A DNA stretch of 9,161 bases from Spirochaetaceae bacterium (GCA_031257135.1 JAIRPH010000164.1:1-9161), one strand, 5' to 3'; shown: positions 1-5,989, counted from the first letter of the stretch. Numbers and translations are program-made. The notes: generated by a model from the letters alone, not told the origin.

Positions 1-109
1 TATGCAGGGGTAAGCGATGGTTATTCTGCTTTGCGGAGGCGATAAATCTTCCCAGAGTAGAGATATAAACGCCGCAAAGCGGATGGCGAAAAATCTTGAA
101 GAGGTATAG
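1..109 (+). pseudogene. RelE/HigB-like toxin, C-terminal remnant
   Basis: The frame ending with TAG at 107-109 encodes MVILLCGGDKSSQSRDI followed by an Ala/Lys-rich helix and a short acidic end. The LLCGGDKSSQ block is the hallmark C-terminal strand and loop of the Gp49/HigB-like RelE-superfamily toxins ('addiction module killer protein'), which cleave mRNA at the ribosome. A TAA at 11-13 closes the same frame just upstream of the ATG at 17. The left-edge bases TATGCAGGGG read as Tyr-Ala-Gly only in another frame. So the toxin seems to be interrupted by a frameshift or nonsense change where the family has the residues just before V-I-L-L, although only ten bases upstream are visible. The antitoxin-like frame starts one base after the stop, the usual toxin-first order of this family. 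Family assignment is confident; the inactivation call is moderate because the 5' part lies outside the window. Confidence 0.72.
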
Positions 110-110
110 C

Positions 111-308
111 ATGAAACCAGTCAAAACTACGGTATGGGACCCGGTAGAATATCTTGAAATGGCATTGCAAAAGTTGCGCCCTGCGCGGGCGCGTGGGCTG
201 AAACTAGGATTTTCCGCAAATTGTAGTCCAACTATTCAAGCGGTTTTTTCGGCGCGTTTCGGCTGGTTCATACTTGAGGGCTTTACCAATGCGCGTATAG
301 TTTGGTAG
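111..308 (+). pseudogene. HigA-like antitoxin, internally deleted remnant
   Basis: The ATG at 111 lies one base after the toxin stop. The N-terminus MKPVKTTVWDPVEYLE matches the start of the antitoxins that accompany HigB/Gp49 toxins (typically '..TTxWDxxEYLE..'). After about 16 residues the similarity breaks up: MALQKLRPARARG resembles the segment that normally precedes the helix-turn-helix, and LKLGFSAN resembles the usual C-terminal strand ('..ALGLKL..'). The HTH of roughly 35-40 residues that should lie between ARARG and LKL is absent. The frame then runs through unrelated sequence to a TAG at 306-308. I infer at least one internal deletion and probably two, one of them between the two Y-L-E motifs typical of the family. 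The protein (65 codons) would lack DNA binding. Its 3' end carries the likely scpB promoter. Confidence 0.6.
274..301 (+). promoter_or_regulatory. Probable sigma70 promoter for scpB-rluB
   Basis: TTGAGG (274-279), a 16-base spacer and TATAGT (296-301) give a good -35/-10 pair. The -10 differs from consensus at one position. The predicted start would be near 308, leaving a leader of about nine bases before the scpB ATG at 317. The promoter lies wholly inside the decayed antitoxin frame. Confidence 0.42.
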
Positions 309-316
309 GCTGTGGT

Positions 317-913
317 ATGACTATAGAAACCGGTTTTGTTGCGGGTTGTTTTGGACCGGAGTCTGGCGAGGGCGGGAAAGATGCCGCGCTGATCGAGGCG
401 GTGCTGTTTCTCGAAACCGAGCCGCTGGACGAAACCGCTTTGTCCCGCATTTCCGGGCTGGCGAAAGACCGAGTAGAAACCGCTCTGGAAGCTCTGAAAG
501 ACCGCTATCGGGACGCGGATTCGGGGCTGGAACTTTTCCGCATAGGCGGGGGCATTGTTATCAGCCCGAAAAAAGAATACTGGGAAGCTCTCAAAGAACG
601 GTACGGCAAAAAAAACGAAGGGCGTCTCTCGCGAGCCGCCATGGAAACCCTCTCGATTATTGCGTACTCTCAGCCCATCACGCGAAGCGAGATCGAGGCA
701 ATCCGCGGCGTACAAGCCGATACCATGATTCGCCTCCTTTTAGACAAAGAGCTTATCCGGGAGACCGGCAAAAAAGACGCCCCCGGAAAACCCGCGCTTT
801 TCGGCACCACAAAAGAGTTTTTAAAACTCTTCAGGCTGGAAAGCATTGCGGATTTACCAAAACTAAACGAACGCGAGGCGGAACGCTTTGGAACCGACGA
901 GAAGCGGACCTGA
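317..913 (+). CDS. scpB: Segregation and condensation protein B (ScpB)
   Basis: ScpB dimers bind the kleisin ScpA and, with SMC, form the bacterial condensin that organises and segregates the nucleoid. The 198-residue product has the family's two winged-helix domains. The first contains KDAALIEAVLFLETEPLDE (about residues 22-40) and then a strand region LFRIGGGIVISPKKEYW. The second contains LSRAAMETLSIIAYSQPITR and IEAIRGVQADTMIRLLLDK (about residues 102-140), then a wing ending GKPALFGTTKEFLKLF. This matches the conserved family core, and the length is normal. I chose the ATG at 317; an in-frame TTG at 302 is possible, but it overlaps the promoter candidate. No strong Shine-Dalgarno precedes either start. 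scpA, a frequent upstream partner, is not adjacent: a TA relic sits there instead. The downstream pseudouridine synthase overlaps by 26 bases, a common scpB-rluB arrangement. Confidence 0.93.
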   Translation: MTIETGFVAGCFGPESGEGGKDAALIEAVLFLETEPLDETALSRISGLAKDRVETALEALKDRYRDADSGLELFRIGGGIVISPKKEYWEALKERYGKKNEGRLSRAAMETLSIIAYSQPITRSEIEAIRGVQADTMIRLLLDKELIRETGKKDAPGKPALFGTTKEFLKLFRLESIADLPKLNEREAERFGTDEKRT

Positions 914-1655
914 GCCGGCGGAGCCGGCGTCCCGGGAGAAAATCAGGTTGCAGGTATACTTGGCTCATGCGGGAATTGCGTCTCGGCGCGGGGCGGAAAC
1001 GCTGATCGTTGAGGGCAGAGTCTCGGTAAACGGCAAAATTGTTTCGGTATTGGGGGAAAAGGTTCTGCCTGAAGACGACGTCCGGCTCGACGGCGTGAGG
1101 GTTCTGCCGGAAACGCGGTTTAGGCATCTGGCTTTGCACAAGCCTGCTGGGTATCTGTGCAGTTCCGCTGACCCTCAGGGGCGCGCGCTTGCGTTGGATC
1201 TTCTGCCTGCGGACATTCGGGAGCGGCTTTACACGGTGGGACGCCTCGATTACCGGTCGTCCGGGCTTATTTTTTGCACCAACGACGGCGGTTTCGCCGC
1301 GAAAATCGGGCATCCTTCCGCGAAAATCGAAAAGGAATACCTGCTGGAAACTTCCGGCGTAATTCCTGACGAAGTCCTGTCGGCGTTTCTGCAAGGGCTG
1401 GACATCGAGGGCGAGCGGTATCGGGCGGAGCGGATCGAGCGGTTCGGGCGCACATCCCTCGGCGTCGTTTTAATCGAGGGAAAAAATCGGGAAATCCGGC
1501 GGGTATGCTCGTATTTTCACCTGCATCCGGTGATTCTCCGCCGGATACGAATCGGACCGGTACTGCTGGGCGGACTCAAAGAAGGCGAATCCCGCCCGCT
1601 ATCCGAGCAGGAATTGCGCGAACTGTTATCGCCCAAAATCAAAAAAAGCCCTTGA
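888..1655 (+). CDS. rluB: rRNA pseudouridine synthase, RluB/RsuA family
   Basis: The enzyme isomerises a specific uridine in rRNA to pseudouridine. An S4 RNA-binding domain occupies about residues 20-66 (LQVYLAHAGIASRRGAETLI, then GRVSVNGKIV). The catalytic domain starts at HKPAGYLCSS (84-93) and contains the active-site motif GRLDYRSSGL with catalytic Asp121, followed by TNDG. KEYLLE (149-154) and the family's C-terminal EGKNREIRRV motif (197-206) are present. The length of 255 residues is normal. The start is a TTG at 888 with GAGG at 875-878; no ATG or GTG lies between it and the S4 domain. The gene overlaps the end of scpB, suggesting translational coupling. RluB (23S rRNA) versus RsuA (16S rRNA) cannot be settled from the sequence alone; the scpB neighbourhood favours RluB. 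The C-terminal tail after EQELRELLS is short and basic. Confidence 0.88.
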   Translation: MEPTRSGPEPAEPASREKIRLQVYLAHAGIASRRGAETLIVEGRVSVNGKIVSVLGEKVLPEDDVRLDGVRVLPETRFRHLALHKPAGYLCSSADPQGRALALDLLPADIRERLYTVGRLDYRSSGLIFCTNDGGFAAKIGHPSAKIEKEYLLETSGVIPDEVLSAFLQGLDIEGERYRAERIERFGRTSLGVVLIEGKNREIRRVCSYFHLHPVILRRIRIGPVLLGGLKEGESRPLSEQELRELLSPKIKKSP

Positions 1656-1663
1656 CGCTTTTT
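1643..1663 (+). terminator. Weak A-tract/T-tract hairpin at the end of rluB
   Basis: AAAAAGC (1643-1649) and GCTTTTT (1657-1663) are perfectly complementary across a seven-base loop that contains the rluB stop codon. The stem has only two G-C pairs, so it is a poor intrinsic terminator. It is the only candidate between rluB and the next gene. Confidence 0.3.
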
Positions 1664-1693
1664 AGCGGCGGGTTTTACAGCCGACAAGATTCA

Positions 1694-1720
1694 CTAGCCC
1701 TCCGGTCTTTTTTTGGCTAG
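1694..1720. promoter_or_regulatory. Inverted repeat overlapping a -10 box upstream of the protease gene
   Basis: CTAGCC (1694-1699) and GGCTAG (1715-1720) form a perfect six-base dyad with a 15-base pyrimidine-rich centre. The right arm overlaps TAGAAT (1718-1723), a near-consensus -10 hexamer placed 19 bases before the start codon at 1742. No good -35 is present at 16-18 bases. The arrangement suits an operator or activator-dependent promoter, but it could also be a small hairpin. Confidence 0.33.
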
Positions 1721-1741
1721 AATCAAAACAGGAGGTACGCG

Positions 1742-2155
1742 ATGAGTACATTGAGCGAGAGCATTACCTTGACCAATGTAGGCGATCTGAGCGCGGTAAA
1801 ACGGGGATATATCGCCAAGACAGAGATTCGCAGTCTTACGGTAGATGCTTGTGTGGATACGGGGTCGTGGTTTTTGGTTGTCAACGAGGAAACCAGAGCC
1901 GCTTTGGGGCTGGAGCTGATTGATACTGCGTCTGCTACGCTGGCGGATGGCAGTACCGAAACGTACGCGGTCACTGAGCCGGTGGAGTTTCGCTGGAAAG
2001 ACCGAAGGAAAGCCATGAACGCGCTGGTTATTCCCGACGCCGACGAGGTATTGTTCGGCGCGTTGTGCATGGAGGCTCTCGACGTGATGGCTGACCCGGT
2101 AGCGGAATGTCTAGTAGGACGCCACGGCGACCGCGCGGTCTATCGGCTGAAATAG
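1742..2155 (+). CDS. Retropepsin-like clan AA aspartic protease
   Basis: The 137-residue product has one catalytic triad, VDACVDTGSWFLVVNEE with Asp39-Thr40-Gly41, then a flap-like segment LADGSTETYAV (67-77). The second hydrophobic-hydrophobic-Gly signature of pepsin-fold half domains is VLFGALCMEALDV (93-105), followed by a short C-terminal strand ending VYRLK. This is the single-domain layout of retroviral-type and bacterial clan AA proteases, which work as dimers with one Asp from each subunit. No signal peptide or membrane segment is seen, so it is probably cytoplasmic; its substrate is unknown. The start is well supported: AGGAGG at 1730-1735 lies six bases before the ATG. The gene stands alone between rluB and a 21-nt repeat array that begins directly after its stop, and the array's heptad-like frame is in phase with this gene. 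DTGS replaces the DTGF of a common subfamily. Confidence 0.75.
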   Translation: MSTLSESITLTNVGDLSAVKRGYIAKTEIRSLTVDACVDTGSWFLVVNEETRAALGLELIDTASATLADGSTETYAVTEPVEFRWKDRRKAMNALVIPDADEVLFGALCMEALDVMADPVAECLVGRHGDRAVYRLK

Positions 2156-2163
2156 TCCGTTTT

Positions 2164-2478
2164 TTTCTAAAAGGTCTCCGTTTTTTTCTAAAAGGTCTCC
2201 GCCCTTTCCAAAAGGTCTGTAACCCTTTCCGAAAACTTTGTAGACCTTTCCAAAAAAATCTTAGACCTTTCCGAAAACTTTGTAGACCTTTACTAAAAGT
2301 CTGTAACCCTTTCCCGAAAGGTCTTAGACCTTTCCGAAAAAATCTTAGACCTTTCCGAAAACTTTGTAGCCTTTTACTAAAAGGTCTTAGAACTTTACTA
2401 AAACTTTGTAGACCTTTCCGAAAAAATTTTAGACTTTTCCGAAAGATTTGTTGCCTTTTGGGAAAACGCGGTAGACAG
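2164..2478. repeat. Array of 15 tandem 21-nt units
   Basis: Fifteen consecutive units of exactly 21 bases run from 2164 to 2478, with a partial unit before them (2156-2163). The typical unit starts TTCCGAAAA and ends TAGACCT. The centre varies between four recurrent forms (AACTTTG, AAAATCT, AGGTCT and AGTCTG types), so units 4 and 6 are identical and 4-5-6 mirror 12-13-14 in type. Units 1-2 are near-identical to each other, and the array decays at the right end (units 13-15). No unit length change occurs, so frames stay constant over the whole array. There are no spacers, so it is not a CRISPR. AT tracts recur every two helical turns, which predicts curved DNA. It fills the space between the protease gene and the gene at 2523. 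Confidence 0.92.
2316..2334. repeat. Perfect 9-bp dyad inside the 21-nt array
   Basis: GAAAGGTCT (2316-2324), a central T, and AGACCTTTC (2326-2334) are exact reverse complements across the boundary of units 8 and 9. Weaker versions of the same dyad occur at other unit boundaries where GGTCT meets AGACC. Confidence 0.8.
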
Positions 2479-2501
2479 CCTGAGAAGGTATGTGGTAAAC
2501 T
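2472..2501 (+). promoter_or_regulatory. Possible promoter for the gene at 2523
   Basis: TAGACA (2472-2477), an 18-base spacer and TAAACT (2496-2501) resemble a sigma70 promoter placed at the end of the repeat array, about 22 bases before the ATG. The -35 derives from the last repeat unit. The -10 matches consensus at only four positions. Confidence 0.3.
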
Positions 2502-2522
2502 GAGCGAGTTAAGGAGGTTTAT

Positions 2523-3188
2523 ATGCCGAACAAAGATTGGCTTCCCCACCGGGAACAGGATTTTACGGATTTATGCCAAAAATGGAAGACTGGGCTGTCT
2601 GACGCGGCTAATGGTTCAGCTTTTGGGTGGAAATCGTCAGATTCCGCGGCGGCGTCTGCGGCGGTTGATGCGTTTTTGACGGCTCGGGCGGATTACGAAG
2701 CTAACGATTCCAGCAAAAACCGCATCAAGAAAGACGAAGCCAAAGAAGCCGCCAAAACCGCTATGCGGGATTTCGCCAACGCGTCTATCCGCTATAACAA
2801 ACAAATGCGGGAGGAAGATCGGCTTTTTTACGGCATCCACACGCCTGACGGGACTCATACGCCCAGCGTCGCGCCGGCGACGTACCCGGAAGCCGAGGCG
2901 GACACCTCAACGATGCGTCAGGTAACGCTTCATTTTTGGGACAGCGGGACAAAAAAGCGGGGAAAGCCTCACAACGTACACGGCGCGGAAATCCGCTGGT
3001 CTTTGCTCGAAAACCCGCCTGAGTCAGTAAACGATCTGTCCAATTCGGATTTCGATACCGCTTCTCCCTTTACTCTGCATTTTGACGAACCGGATCGGGG
3101 AAAACGGCTTTATTTCTGTCTCCGTTGGGCAAGCGTCACGAATTTGAAGGGTCCCTTTGGAGAAATCTACTCGGTTATTATTCCGTGA
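2523..3188 (+). CDS. Uncharacterised protein with C-terminal fibronectin-III-like region
   Basis: I do not recognise a function. The 221-residue product has no signal peptide or membrane segment. The N-terminal half (about 1-105) is polar and helical, with an Ala-rich stretch (41-60) and a Lys/Glu-rich segment (65-83) that could form a coiled coil. The linker 106-125 is Thr/Pro-rich. The C-terminal part (about 131-221) looks like a beta-sandwich: alternating strands including VTLHFWDSG, AEIRWSLLENPP and FTLHFDEPDRGKRLYFCLRW, then KGPFGEIYSVIIP. The pairing of D-R-G-K...LRW with GPxxEI...IP at the very end is a pattern I associate with lineage-specific treponeme proteins; this is recollection, not a search. 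The start is strong: AAGGAGG at 2511-2517 lies five bases before the ATG. It converges on priA, with 31 bases between the two stop codons and no obvious terminator. Confidence 0.7.
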   Translation: MPNKDWLPHREQDFTDLCQKWKTGLSDAANGSAFGWKSSDSAAASAAVDAFLTARADYEANDSSKNRIKKDEAKEAAKTAMRDFANASIRYNKQMREEDRLFYGIHTPDGTHTPSVAPATYPEAEADTSTMRQVTLHFWDSGTKKRGKPHNVHGAEIRWSLLENPPESVNDLSNSDFDTASPFTLHFDEPDRGKRLYFCLRWASVTNLKGPFGEIYSVIIP

Positions 3189-3219
3189 AGCCGGTCAGGT
3201 AGGGGGCGGGCGTTGGTCC

Positions 3220-5181
3220 TCACAAGAGGCTTACCGGGTCAACGTCAACTTCAAGATATACCCGGGAGTCTTTCTTTTTTTCGTATTCCAAAAGAGCCGA
3301 TTGAGCCGCCTTGTGAAGCGTTCCCATCGAAAGCCCGCGTAACAGGAGCTGTCTGCGGTGATTTCCGGCGATAACGCCGATAGCCGCGATTGAAGGACCC
3401 AGCGCGTCCGCGTCCTGCGGCAGAAGGGGCAGAGCGATGTCCGCCAGCCGAGTTATCGCCGCCTCAGCCAGCTCCTCGTAACGAGAGCGGATCGTAAACC
3501 GAATAAGCCGGGAATAGGGAGGAAACCCCAGGAGCTTCCGTTGCGCCAGCTCCGCGGCGAAAAATCCCTCCACATCCAGCGCGCACGCCCGATCAATCGC
3601 CGGATTCTGAGGGCGCAAGGTCTGCACAATCACCCGACCGTCAGGAAAATAACGCCCCGACCGCCCCGCTACCTGCACAATAAGCGAAAAAACCCGCTCC
3701 GCGGCGCGGAAATCAGGCATCTGAAGCCCCGCGTCAGCCAGCACAACCCCAACCAGCCTGACCCCGGGAAAATTAAGCCCCTTGGCAACCATCTGCGTCC
3801 CCAAAAGAATATCAAATCCCCCGGCTTTGAAGACCGCTAAGGTCTCCTGAAGGCTTTCTTTCTTGTCAACTGTGTCCCCATCGATTCGGCGCACCCTTAA
3901 ATCAGGGAAGGTCTTTATCACCTCTTCCTCGATCATCTCCGTCCCGAACCCGCGGTAGCCCGCATCAAGAGAACCGCACTGCGGACATACCCGCGGCGGA
4001 ACCGTCTTGTATCCGCAGTAATGGCACGCCGCCGTATCCGCGCTTTTATGATAGGTAAGATGAACCGAACAACGCCGGCACATAAGCTCATACCCGCACG
4101 CCCGGCACCGGTAGAAATACGAAAAACCCCGATGATTGAGAAATAAAATAGTCTGCCGCCTCAGCCGCGCGGTTTTGCGGATTTCTTCTTTCAGCTCTTC
4201 CGTAAGACAGCCGCCGGCATACTCCAGACTCACCGGGCTTATCTCCGGAAGACTCCCGCCGGAAAGCCTCCGAGTAAGATTAAGCCGCCGGATAACGCCC
4301 TCGCTCATCAGCTTCCACGCTTCCGCGGAAGGCGTAGCCGAACCCATCAAAAGCCGCGCCCCCTCGACAGAACACCGCCGCATCGCCACCTGCCGAGCGT
4401 GATACCGCGGGGCGTTTCCCGATTTATACGAGCCGTCGTGTTCTTCGTCGATAATCACCAGCCCCAAATTCCGTACCGGCGCAAAAACCGCGCTCCGAGG
4501 TCCAACCACAACGCGTACTAAGCCTTGCTTTATCCGCATCCACTCGGTAAAGCGCGCGGATGCCGTCATCTTAGAGTGAAGCGTCGCCGCCGCGGAACCA
4601 AAACGCATCTTGACGGCTTCCGCAGTCTGATGAGTAAGCGCAATTTCCGGCACCAGATAAATAACCGACTTCCCAGCAGTAACCATAGATTGAGCGGCTC
4701 GCAGAAATACCTCCGTCTTCCCGGACCCAGTTATGCCGTAAAGATAAAATAAACCCGAATCAGAGCCGTCCGTAACCGCCTCCAACGCCCGAAGCTGTTC
4801 CTCCGAAAGTTCAGGAGCCGCGGCGGTCATCTCCTCGTCCGAAAACGCCGGATACTCCCTAGACCGCCGCCCCGAAGGAAGCATCGCGGCAAGCGCCTTC
4901 CCAAGACCGCAAAAATAATACCCAGCCATCCACTCCGCAAGCGCAATGTCCCGGGCTTCAAAAAGCGGCGTCTCGTCAACAATCCGCCGCACCGCCTTGA
5001 CGCCCGCAGGATCAACCCCCGCAGGAAGCTCCGCCCGCTCCCCAACAATGTAGCCCGTCAGTTCCCGCCTTCCCAAAGAAGCCACCCCTCGCTTCCCAAC
5101 GCTCCCGCGCCCGCCGGAATCCATCCGGTACGTGAAAACCTGCGGCGAAGGTATGTCAAATACTAACTCCAAATAAGCCAC
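3220..5181 (-). CDS. priA: Primosomal replication restart helicase PriA
   Basis: PriA recognises stalled or collapsed forks and reloads the replisome, using a superfamily 2 DNA helicase. Numbered from the GTG at 5181 (653 residues): Walker A GITGSGKTE at 149-157, VPEIALTHQT at 177-186, the DEEH box at 245-248, GSATPS at 280-285, LNHRGF at 348-353, GTQMVAKGLNFP at 461-472 and QVAGRSGR at 503-510. The zinc domain inserted between the two motor lobes has all eight cysteines, at 359, 362, 368, 371, 386, 389, 399 and 402. The N-terminal DNA-binding region is somewhat shorter than in E. coli PriA (732 residues). I chose GTG 5181 because GGGAGG sits a few bases upstream and it follows the UDG stop by one base; a TTG at 5205 is the alternative. 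It is co-transcribed with the upstream UDG gene, linking uracil repair to fork restart. Confidence 0.96.
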   Translation of the reverse strand: MAYLELVFDIPSPQVFTYRMDSGGRGSVGKRGVASLGRRELTGYIVGERAELPAGVDPAGVKAVRRIVDETPLFEARDIALAEWMAGYYFCGLGKALAAMLPSGRRSREYPAFSDEEMTAAAPELSEEQLRALEAVTDGSDSGLFYLYGITGSGKTEVFLRAAQSMVTAGKSVIYLVPEIALTHQTAEAVKMRFGSAAATLHSKMTASARFTEWMRIKQGLVRVVVGPRSAVFAPVRNLGLVIIDEEHDGSYKSGNAPRYHARQVAMRRCSVEGARLLMGSATPSAEAWKLMSEGVIRRLNLTRRLSGGSLPEISPVSLEYAGGCLTEELKEEIRKTARLRRQTILFLNHRGFSYFYRCRACGYELMCRRCSVHLTYHKSADTAACHYCGYKTVPPRVCPQCGSLDAGYRGFGTEMIEEEVIKTFPDLRVRRIDGDTVDKKESLQETLAVFKAGGFDILLGTQMVAKGLNFPGVRLVGVVLADAGLQMPDFRAAERVFSLIVQVAGRSGRYFPDGRVIVQTLRPQNPAIDRACALDVEGFFAAELAQRKLLGFPPYSRLIRFTIRSRYEELAEAAITRLADIALPLLPQDADALGPSIAAIGVIAGNHRRQLLLRGLSMGTLHKAAQSALLEYEKKKDSRVYLEVDVDPVSLL

Positions 5182-5182
5182 A

Positions 5183-5953
5183 TCAGCCTCCCTCCCGGAT
5201 TTCAAGGGCGTAATGCTCGTCCAATTCCATCAATTTGCTCCGAAGAGCCTTCAAATCTTCCCAAACCGGACGCTTGAGATCGCCGTCAGCCAGCAAATCA
5301 CGAGGATGATAGGTCGCCAGCAGAGGAAAACCGCGGTACTCAGCGAAAACCCCCCGAATCTTGCCGAACTCTTCGCCCGTATTGAGAAAAAAACGCGCTG
5401 AAATCCGCCCCAAACTGAGAATTACCGCCGGCTTCAGGCGGTTCATCTGCCGAATCAGATATTCCGCGCAAACCGCGGCTTCATCCGGCAAAACGTCCCT
5501 ATCGCCCGGCGGACTGCATTTCGCCAGATTAGTAATAAAACAGTTCCGCTCTCGAAAAAGACGCACCGACCCAAGCATCTTATCGAGAAGCGCGCCCGCT
5601 TCGCCGGAAAAAGGTCTGCCCGCGGCAGTATCCCCGCCGTCCGGAGCGTCCCCAATAACCATCGCCAAAGGACGCTTCACCCCCTCGCCCGGAACCGCCT
5701 GAGCCCGAGGAGCGTGCAAACCGCATCGGCTACAGCCGCGGATTTCAGCCGCGATGGTTTCTAAGGAATCCGTATTCTGAACCCGCGGAACCGGCTCCGC
5801 AGATTCCGCCAACTGAACAGAGCCGACCGCCGGAGTGTAAGAAAAATCATCGGAAAAGCGGTATTCCTCCCGAACCCGTTTGTACCCGTCCCGAAGATAA
5901 TCTCCGGCAATATCCAGAAAAAGAGCCATCTGTTTTTTCTGCTCTGCAGTCAT
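5183..5953 (-). CDS. Family 4 uracil-DNA glycosylase (Fe-S)
   Basis: The enzyme removes uracil from DNA, starting base excision repair. From the ATG at 5953 it has 256 residues. Four cysteines that should hold the [4Fe-4S] cluster are seen: C74 and C77 (CSRCGLHAPRAQAVPGEG), C146 (NLAKCSPPGDRD) and C162 (AVCAEYL). Motif 1 is GDAPDGGD (101-108) followed by GRPFSGEAGALLDKML. The C-terminal motif is TYHPRDLL (214-221), and KRPVWEDLKALR follows. Two points are odd. Motif 1 reads GDAP where family 4 usually has GEAP. The protein also carries about 60 residues before the first cysteines, compared with the roughly 190-residue compact family members. The N-terminal segment is helical and charged. An in-frame TTG at 5992 is less likely because it lies upstream of the -10 box. 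The gene ends one base before the priA start. Confidence 0.9.
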   Translation of the reverse strand: MTAEQKKQMALFLDIAGDYLRDGYKRVREEYRFSDDFSYTPAVGSVQLAESAEPVPRVQNTDSLETIAAEIRGCSRCGLHAPRAQAVPGEGVKRPLAMVIGDAPDGGDTAAGRPFSGEAGALLDKMLGSVRLFRERNCFITNLAKCSPPGDRDVLPDEAAVCAEYLIRQMNRLKPAVILSLGRISARFFLNTGEEFGKIRGVFAEYRGFPLLATYHPRDLLADGDLKRPVWEDLKALRSKLMELDEHYALEIREGG

Positions 5954-5960
5954 ATACCTT

Positions 5961-5989
5961 ACTATAGGGATTAGCCCCCATCGCGTCAA
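5961..5989 (-). promoter_or_regulatory. Strong sigma70-type promoter for UDG-priA
   Basis: On the minus strand, TTGACG (5989-5984), exactly 17 bases, then TATAGT (5966-5961): each hexamer differs from consensus at one position. The region upstream (about 5993-6050) is AT-rich, with runs of A and TATA that could act as an UP element. The predicted start at about 5954 is next to the ATG at 5953, so the mRNA would be almost leaderless. Confidence 0.62.

Noticed and set aside
236..715. Minus-strand frame opposite scpB
   Set aside because: Shadow of scpB; composition is Phe/Arg-rich without domains.
831..1394. Minus-strand frame of 187 codons opposite rluB
   Set aside because: It is antisense to a well-supported gene with intact catalytic motifs, and its translation is arginine-rich and resembles no family.
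2156..2478. CRISPR array
   Set aside because: Units follow each other without unique spacers and no cas gene is present.
2028..2549. Minus-strand frame of 173 codons with FRKGLQS-type heptads
   Set aside because: Same artefact of the 21-nt period on the other strand; it overlaps both flanking genes and shows no start signals.
2107..2679. Long plus-strand frame of 190 codons across the 21-nt array, with basic heptads (RPFRKLC type)
   Set aside because: It starts inside the protease gene and ends inside the next gene, has no ribosome binding site, and is open because a 21-base unit without a stop stays open in any number of copies.
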